Shown: one piece after another, positions 59,850-64,000 of the stretch
How the letters are laid out: each line of letters starts with the position of its first letter
How positions within the stretch are numbered: position 1 is the first letter of the stretch
Assembly: GCF_007829885.1 (NCBI RefSeq)
Contig: NZ_VIWW01000002.1
Span: 372,001-436,000 of the forward strand
Length of the DNA stretch: 64,000 nt
Direction of reading: 5' to 3'
From: Streptomyces brevispora
Lineage (GTDB): Bacteria; Actinomycetota; Actinomycetes; Streptomycetales; Streptomycetaceae
Translations under genes and position numbers: made by a program
The notes under the pieces: model-generated
What the model saw: the letters and a program-made list of their open reading frames with translations, nothing else
Databases searched by the model: none
Told to the model about the DNA's origin: nothing

Positions 59850-61096
59850 GCATCCGAGAGGACCGGCGCACCGTCGTCACGGGCATCGGCGTCGTCGCCC
59901 CCAACGGCACGAGCACCGAGACCTTCTGGAAGCAGACCCAGGAGGGCATGAGCGTGCTCGACCGCGTCACCCGCGAGGGGTGCGAGCAGCTGCCGCTGCA
60001 CGTCGCGGGTGAGGTCAGGGGCTTCGACCCGGTCAGCCTGATCGAGGAGCGCTACCTCGTGCAGACCGACCGGTTCACGCACTTCGCGATGGCCGCGGCC
60101 GACATGGCCCTGGACGACGCCCGGCTGGGCCGTGCCGACTACGAGGACAAGCCGTTCAGCGTGGGAGTGGTGACCGCGGCCGGTTCCGGCGGTGGCGAGT
60201 TCGGCCAGCGCGAGCTGCAACGGCTGTGGGGCCAGGGTTCCAAGTACGTCGGCCCGTACCAGTCGATCGCCTGGTTCTACGCCGCGAGCACCGGCCAGAT
60301 CTCCATCCGCGGCGGCTTCAAGGGGCCGTGCGCGGTGGTGGCCAGCGACGAGGCCGGCGGGCTCGACGCGCTGGCCCACGCCGACCGGTCCATCCGGCGC
60401 GGCACCGACGCGGTGGTGGTCGGCGCGGCCGAGGCCCCGCTCGCGCCCTACTCCGTCGTCTGCCAGCTCGGCTACCGGGACCTGAGCACCGGCGAGGACC
60501 CGACGCGGGCCTACCGCCCGTTCACCTCGGACGCCTGCGGATTCGTGCCCGCCGAGGGCGGCGCGATGTTCGTGGTCGAGGAGGCCGGAGCGGCCAGGGA
60601 GCGCGGCGCCAGGATCAGAGCCGAACTCGCCGGTCACGCCGCCACCTTCACCACCGCGATGCGCTGGGAGGAGTCCCGGGAGGGCCTCGCCCACGCCATC
60701 GAGGGCGCACTGCGGGAGGCCGGCTGCGCGCCCGAGGAGATCGACGTGGTCTTCGCGGACGCCCTCGGCGTACCCGCCGCGGACCGGGCCGAGGCGCTGG
60801 CCCTGGCCGACGCACTCGGCCCGCATGGCAGGCGGGTGCCGGTGACGGCGCCCAAGACCGGTATCGGGCGGGCCTACTGCGGTGCCCCCGTGCTGGACGC
60901 GGCGGCCGCCGTGCTGGCCATGGAGAACGGTCTGATCCCGCCCACGCCCAACGTCTTCGAGGTGTGCCACGACCTCGATGTCGTCACCGGACGGGCCCGC
61001 GCCGCCGAACTGCGGACGGCGCTCGTGCTCAGCCGCGGGCTCATGGGCTCGAACGCGGCGATGGTGCTGCGGCACCCCGCGGGCCGCGACGCGTGA
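59846..61096 (+). CDS. whiE-IV: Ketosynthase beta (chain-length factor), spore pigment (WhiE ORFIV type)
   Basis: The ATG at 59846 follows GGGAGGA and overlaps the KS-alpha stop; 416 residues. It is homologous to KS-alpha but the catalytic position is altered: CAVVASDEAGGLDALA has Glu169 where KS-alpha has Cys169. Most antibiotic chain-length factors carry Gln there. The His residues of KS-alpha are also replaced (ADALGVPAADRAEAL). Chain-length factors form the heterodimer and set polyketide length. The long same-frame extension to 58376 overlaps KS-alpha and is rejected. Confidence 0.95.
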   Translation: MSIREDRRTVVTGIGVVAPNGTSTETFWKQTQEGMSVLDRVTREGCEQLPLHVAGEVRGFDPVSLIEERYLVQTDRFTHFAMAAADMALDDARLGRADYEDKPFSVGVVTAAGSGGGEFGQRELQRLWGQGSKYVGPYQSIAWFYAASTGQISIRGGFKGPCAVVASDEAGGLDALAHADRSIRRGTDAVVVGAAEAPLAPYSVVCQLGYRDLSTGEDPTRAYRPFTSDACGFVPAEGGAMFVVEEAGAARERGARIRAELAGHAATFTTAMRWEESREGLAHAIEGALREAGCAPEEIDVVFADALGVPAADRAEALALADALGPHGRRVPVTAPKTGIGRAYCGAPVLDAAAAVLAMENGLIPPTPNVFEVCHDLDVVTGRARAAELRTALVLSRGLMGSNAAMVLRHPAGRDA

Positions 61097-61135
61097 GCAC
61101 CCCACCGACCCCCTCGTGACAAGGAGAAGTCCCTC

Positions 61136-61393
61136 ATGACCGACCGACTGACCTATGACGAACTGGCCGTCCTGATGAAGAAGGGCGCCGGACTGACCGT
61201 CGACCCCCGGGAGATGGAGAGCCGGCCCGGCACCGCCTTCGACGATTTCGGCCTCGACTCACTGGGCCTCCTCGGCATCGTCGGCGTGCTGGAGAACCGG
61301 CACGGACAGCCGCTGCCGGCCGAGGCCGACCGGTGCAGGACGCCCCGTGAGTTCCTCGACCTCGTCAACAACAACCTCATGACAGGAGCCTGA
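61136..61393 (+). CDS. whiE-V: Acyl carrier protein, spore pigment (WhiE ORFV type)
   Basis: The ATG has AAGGAG about 9 nt upstream; 85 residues, typical of type II PKS ACPs. The phosphopantetheine site is Ser42 in FGLDSLGLLGIVG. Helices LTYDELAVLMKKGAG and RCRTPREFLDLVNNNL frame it. The ACP carries the growing poly-beta-keto chain between KS-alpha/beta and the cyclases. The aromatase GTG starts 2 nt after its stop. Confidence 0.96.
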   Translation: MTDRLTYDELAVLMKKGAGLTVDPREMESRPGTAFDDFGLDSLGLLGIVGVLENRHGQPLPAEADRCRTPREFLDLVNNNLMTGA

Positions 61394-61394
61394 A

Positions 61395-61874
61395 GTGTCC
61401 GGACACACCGAGAACGAGATCGTCATCGCAGCCCCCCTGGACATCGTCTGGGACATGACGAACGACCTCGAGAACTGGCCCAGTCTGTTCAGCGAGTACG
61501 CCGCGGTCGAGATCGTCGAGCGTGACGGCGAGCGGACCACCTTCCGCCTGACCATGCACCCCGACGAGAACGACAAGGTGTGGAGCTGGGTCTCGGAGCG
61601 CACCACGGACCGGCCCGGCCGCACCGTCCGGGCCCGCCGCGTCGAGCCGGGCCCGTTCCAGCACATGGACATCCGGTGGGAGTACTCCGAGGTCCCCGGC
61701 GGCACCCGTATGCACTGGGCGCAGGACTTCGCGATGCGCCCGGACGCCCCGGTCGACGACGCCTGGATGACCGACAACATCAACCGCAACTCGCGCGTCC
61801 AGATGGAGCTCATCCGGGACAAGATCGAGCAGCGCGACCGCGAGCGCCGCTCGACGTCCGTCACGGCCGGCTGA
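61395..61874 (+). CDS. whiE-VI: Aromatase/cyclase (SRPBCC fold, WhiE ORFVI type)
   Basis: The GTG at 61395 follows ACAGGAG within the ACP gene end; 159 residues. The START/SRPBCC fold pattern is clear: IVIAAPLDIVWDMTNDLENW (about residues 9-28), FSEYAAVEIVERDGERTTFR, and the C-terminal helix NRNSRVQMELIRDKIEQRDR. WhiE ORFVI homologues (TcmN-like monodomain) catalyse first-ring closure and aromatisation of the spore-pigment polyketide. It is the sixth gene of the expected order. Confidence 0.95.
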   Translation: MSGHTENEIVIAAPLDIVWDMTNDLENWPSLFSEYAAVEIVERDGERTTFRLTMHPDENDKVWSWVSERTTDRPGRTVRARRVEPGPFQHMDIRWEYSEVPGGTRMHWAQDFAMRPDAPVDDAWMTDNINRNSRVQMELIRDKIEQRDRERRSTSVTAG

Positions 61875-61955
61875 CCTGTCGTCCCGACCGCCGACGGTCC
61901 GGCCACCCGGCCTTCCGGCCGGGTCCCGGGCCGGGTACCAGAAAGGCACCACCCG

Positions 61956-62288
61956 ATGCACCACGCCCTGATCGTCGCCCGGATGGCGCCGGAGTCGGCG
62001 CCGGACATCGCCGAACTGTTCGCCGCCTCCGACAGCAGTGAGCTGCCGCACCTGGTCGGCGTCACCCGGCGCAAGCTGTTCCAGTTCGGCGACGTCTATC
62101 TGCACCTGATCGAGTCCGAGCGCCCGCCGGGTCCGGAGATCGCCAAGGTGACCGGACACGCTGCGTTCAAGGACATCAGCGACCGGCTCACCGCCTTCAT
62201 CAGCCCGTACGACCCGCAGACCTGGCGGGGGCCGAAGGACGCGATGGCGCAGGAGTTCTACTGCTGGGAGCGCGACACCACCGCCTGA
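61956..62288 (+). CDS. whiE-VII: TcmI-family second-stage cyclase (WhiE ORFVII type)
   Basis: The 110-residue ferredoxin-like cyclase begins HHALIVARMAPESAPDIAEL and contains VGVTRRKLFQFGDVYLHLIE and RLTAFISPYDPQTWRGPKDA, the pattern of TcmI and WhiE ORFVII. These enzymes close later rings of the polyketide. An 81-nt gap, containing GGCCACCCGGCC-type inverted repeats (about 61900-61930), separates it from the aromatase gene, and a very strong hairpin follows its stop. It is the last gene of the cluster. Confidence 0.93.
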   Translation: MHHALIVARMAPESAPDIAELFAASDSSELPHLVGVTRRKLFQFGDVYLHLIESERPPGPEIAKVTGHAAFKDISDRLTAFISPYDPQTWRGPKDAMAQEFYCWERDTTA

Positions 62289-62290
62289 CA

Positions 62291-62342
62291 ACGACGATCG
62301 CCCCGGGTCCGGCCGCAAGGCCGGACCCGGGGCGATCGTCGT
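62291..62342. terminator. 24-bp perfect hairpin with GCAA tetraloop
   Basis: The arms at 62291-62314 and 62319-62342 are perfectly complementary over 24 bp around the GNRA-type loop GCAA. It separates the convergent whiE-type operon and methyltransferase gene and should stop transcription from both sides. Confidence 0.92.
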
Positions 62343-62361
62343 GCTGCCCGGGACAGGGGAG

Positions 62362-63435
62362 TCAGCCGGGGATCACGCATTCGAACGCGTGGAGGTAGGG
62401 GTTGACCGGCCGGACCTCACCGATGAGCAGCCCTGCCTCCGACAGCCGGTCGACCAGACTCTGCCGGGTGTGCTTGGCACCGCCGACGTTCAGGAGCAGC
62501 AGCAGATCCATGGCGGTGGTGAACCGCATCGAGGGGGTGTCGTCGACGAGGTTCTCGATGACGACGACCCGGGCTCCCGGACGGGCCGCCGCGACGACGC
62601 TGCGCAGCGCCCGGCGCGTGCTGTCGTCGTCCCACTCCAGGATGTTCTTGATGATGTAGAGGTCGGCCGCCACCGGGATGCCCTCACGGCAGTCCCCGGC
62701 CACGATGCCCGCCCGGCCGGCGAGCGGTCCGCCGTCCCGCAGCCGCTCGTCGGCCCGCGCCACCACACCCGGCAGATCCATCAGGGTGCCGCTCAGCGAC
62801 GGGTGCTTCTCCAACAGGCTCGCCAGTACGTGCCCCTGACCGCCGCCGATGTCGGCGACCACGGACACCCCGGTGAGGTCGAGGAGGGCGGCGACGTCCT
62901 GCGCGGACTGCATGCTGGACGTGGTCATGGCCCGGTTGAACACCTGGGCCGACTCGTGCGCGTCCTGGTGGAGGTAGTCGAAGAACTCCTTGCCGTGCAC
63001 GTCCTCGAAGACATTGCGGCCGGTGCGCACCGCGTCGTCCAGCCGCGGCCATACGTCCCAGGTCCAGGGCTCGGTGCACCACAGCGAGATGTACCGGAGG
63101 CTGTTCGGGTCGTTCTCGCGCAGCAGCCGTGACATGTCCGTGTGGGCGAACGCGCCGTCCGCCGTCTCGGTGAAGATGCCATAGCAGGTCAGGGCGCGCA
63201 GCAGCCGTTGCAGCGGTACGGGTTCGGTCTTCACCACCGCGGCCAGCTCGGCCGCGGTGGCGGGCGTCTCGCCCAGCGCGTCGGCGACACCGAGCCGGGC
63301 CGCGGCGCGCACGGCCGCGGCGCGGGCGGCACCGAACACGATCTCCCGCAGCCGCATCGCCGGCTGCGGGACGGGAACGGCCTGGACGGGAGTGATGGTG
63401 GGGGTGGAGGTGGGGGGTGTGCTCACGGTGGTCAT
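62362..63435 (-). CDS. O-methyltransferase (Methyltransf_2, dimerisation domain)
   Basis: The ATG at 63435 follows GAGGAGAAGC; 357 residues. The N-terminal winged-helix dimerisation domain (about 25-115; MRLREIVFGAARAAAVRAAA then RLGVADALGE) is followed by the SAM domain: VSVVADIGGGQGHVLASLLE (glycine-rich motif I, about residues 186-205), LYIIKNILEWDDDSTRRALR with the general-base-type His replaced by N-I-L-E. It resembles TcmO/DmpM-type polyketide O-methyltransferases and small-molecule methyltransferases. Its place next to the whiE-type cluster suggests pigment tailoring, but the classical cluster lacks it. Confidence 0.9.
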   Translation of the reverse strand: MTTVSTPPTSTPTITPVQAVPVPQPAMRLREIVFGAARAAAVRAAARLGVADALGETPATAAELAAVVKTEPVPLQRLLRALTCYGIFTETADGAFAHTDMSRLLRENDPNSLRYISLWCTEPWTWDVWPRLDDAVRTGRNVFEDVHGKEFFDYLHQDAHESAQVFNRAMTTSSMQSAQDVAALLDLTGVSVVADIGGGQGHVLASLLEKHPSLSGTLMDLPGVVARADERLRDGGPLAGRAGIVAGDCREGIPVAADLYIIKNILEWDDDSTRRALRSVVAAARPGARVVVIENLVDDTPSMRFTTAMDLLLLLNVGGAKHTRQSLVDRLSEAGLLIGEVRPVNPYLHAFECVIPG

Positions 63436-63470
63436 GCCGTCTCGCTTCTCCTCGTACGGGGGTGCACCGG

Positions 63471-64000
63471 TCAGCACATTCCGGCCGGTGTGGACGTCGT
63501 GCAGACGTTGCCGGTGAAGACGTTGCCCGTGCCGGCGTATTCGTTGGCCAGATCGGCCGGCCGATTGCCCGTCACGACGTTGCCGCTGATGGTGTTGTCG
63601 CTGTTCTTCGCTCCGACGAAGCTCTTGAACAGCACGACGCCGCCCGAGAGCGGTGTGGCCCCCACGTTGTCGCGGATCACGTTGGACCGCACCTCGGTGG
63701 TCTCGGCGCCGGTGAGGACGATTCCGGAACCCTGGAGCGCGGGCAGCCGGGCGGAGGCGGCGCAGAACTTGTTGTTCCGGCTGATCCGGTTGGACCGGAT
63801 GGTCATGGCGCCGGCCTTCGGTGTTCCCTCGTCGCCCACGACGAACAAACCGGTGCAGTTGGCGGTGAGGGTGTTGTCGCGGACATCCAGATTCCGGACG
63901 CGGCGTGCGGTGAAACCGATCCGGTTGTCGGTGAGCGTGTTGCCCCGGACCCGAGTGCCCCCGGTGTCGGTGGCGCCGCCCTCCTCGTCGACGCTGTTGG
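63471..64000 (-). CDS. Right-handed beta-helix repeat protein, N-terminus beyond window
   Basis: Reverse reading is open from the stop at 63471-63473 to the window edge. Repeating short beta-helix coils are seen: VRGNTLTDNRIGFTARRVRN, LDVRDNTLTANCTGLFVVGD, TIRSNRISRNNKFCAASARL, NTISGNVVTGNRPADLANEY and the end GTGNVFTGNVCTTSTPAGMC. The N-[TV]-[IL]-x-x-N pattern is typical of NosD/pectate-lyase-like helices, often exported. The final Cys pair may form a disulphide. A signal peptide, if any, lies off the window. It is separated from the methyltransferase start by 35 nt and could be its upstream operon partner. Confidence 0.85.
   Translation of the reverse strand, partial: NSVDEEGGATDTGGTRVRGNTLTDNRIGFTARRVRNLDVRDNTLTANCTGLFVVGDEGTPKAGAMTIRSNRISRNNKFCAASARLPALQGSGIVLTGAETTEVRSNVIRDNVGATPLSGGVVLFKSFVGAKNSDNTISGNVVTGNRPADLANEYAGTGNVFTGNVCTTSTPAGMC

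Noticed and set aside
1..64000. tRNA, rRNA, CRISPR array, insertion sequence or attachment site
   Set aside because: No T-loop/acceptor pattern, regularly spaced repeats, transposase or integrase motifs were seen on either strand.

Overview
The window is high-GC actinobacterial chromosome, almost certainly Streptomyces. G/C-ending codons, GTG starts, GGAGG ribosome sites, twin-arginine and lipoprotein export signals, a Ser/Thr kinase and a complete spore-pigment (whiE-type) type II polyketide cluster all point that way. No tRNA, rRNA, CRISPR array, insertion sequence or phage gene was seen.

Left part (1-22 kb) is mixed core and housekeeping content. It starts inside methylmalonyl-CoA mutase small subunit (minus strand). 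Then come small conserved proteins (DUF6325-like, SHOCT, DUF1992, DUF6479-like), a tyrosine/serine phosphatase, a GNAT acetyltransferase, two VOC proteins, an anti-sigma-type ATPase and an aldehyde dehydrogenase. They are followed by a baeRF3-like protein, a DUF1269 protein, a lipoprotein, glutaminase with a STAS tail, a secreted endonuclease I, an RlmG-type rRNA methyltransferase and an acyl-CoA dehydrogenase. An MpaB-type oxygenase is coupled to a soluble Ser/Thr kinase carrying nine 42-residue TPR-like repeats, and an FAD oxidoreductase follows. At least three gene remnants lie here (about 3171-3482, 7371-7520 and 17931-18035). Several intergenic gaps carry very long perfect hairpins.

Middle part (23.4-38.7 kb) is a polysaccharide-utilisation locus. 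Eleven tightly packed minus-strand genes encode an ABC importer (binding lipoprotein and two permeases), an SDR reductase, two heparinase II/III-family lyases, a YesL-like membrane protein, a secreted beta-helix lyase, an SGNH esterase, a Tat-exported family 8 polysaccharide lyase and a CE7-type acetyl esterase. A divergent LacI regulator faces the operon. Two near-identical LacI-like sites lie in the shared promoter region. The parts suggest extracellular deacetylation and lyase cleavage of an acetylated uronic-acid polysaccharide, import, then intracellular lyase and reductase steps. A GH10/CBM2 xylanase with CGAAATATTTCG palindromes in its upstream region follows.

Next (40.8-55 kb) come a TetR/aldo-keto reductase divergent pair with twin palindromic operators, a Tat-exported beta-lactamase-fold serine hydrolase with GAAA-TTTC palindromes in its leader, and a nitronate monooxygenase/acyl-CoA ligase pair. 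A ChaA-type antiporter, a second acyl-CoA ligase with an apparently leaderless promoter, a DoxX protein, a DUF574 methyltransferase, phenylacetate-CoA ligase with a PaaR-like operator, and a tandem fusion of two alpha/beta hydrolases complete this part.

Right part (55-63.4 kb) is the spore-pigment cluster in the classical whiE order: a divergent FAD hydroxylase (VIII), then SchA/CurD-ABM protein (I), cupin (II), KS-alpha (III), KS-beta (IV), ACP (V), aromatase (VI) and TcmI cyclase (VII). A 24-bp perfect hairpin separates it from a convergent O-methyltransferase. The window ends inside a beta-helix repeat gene.
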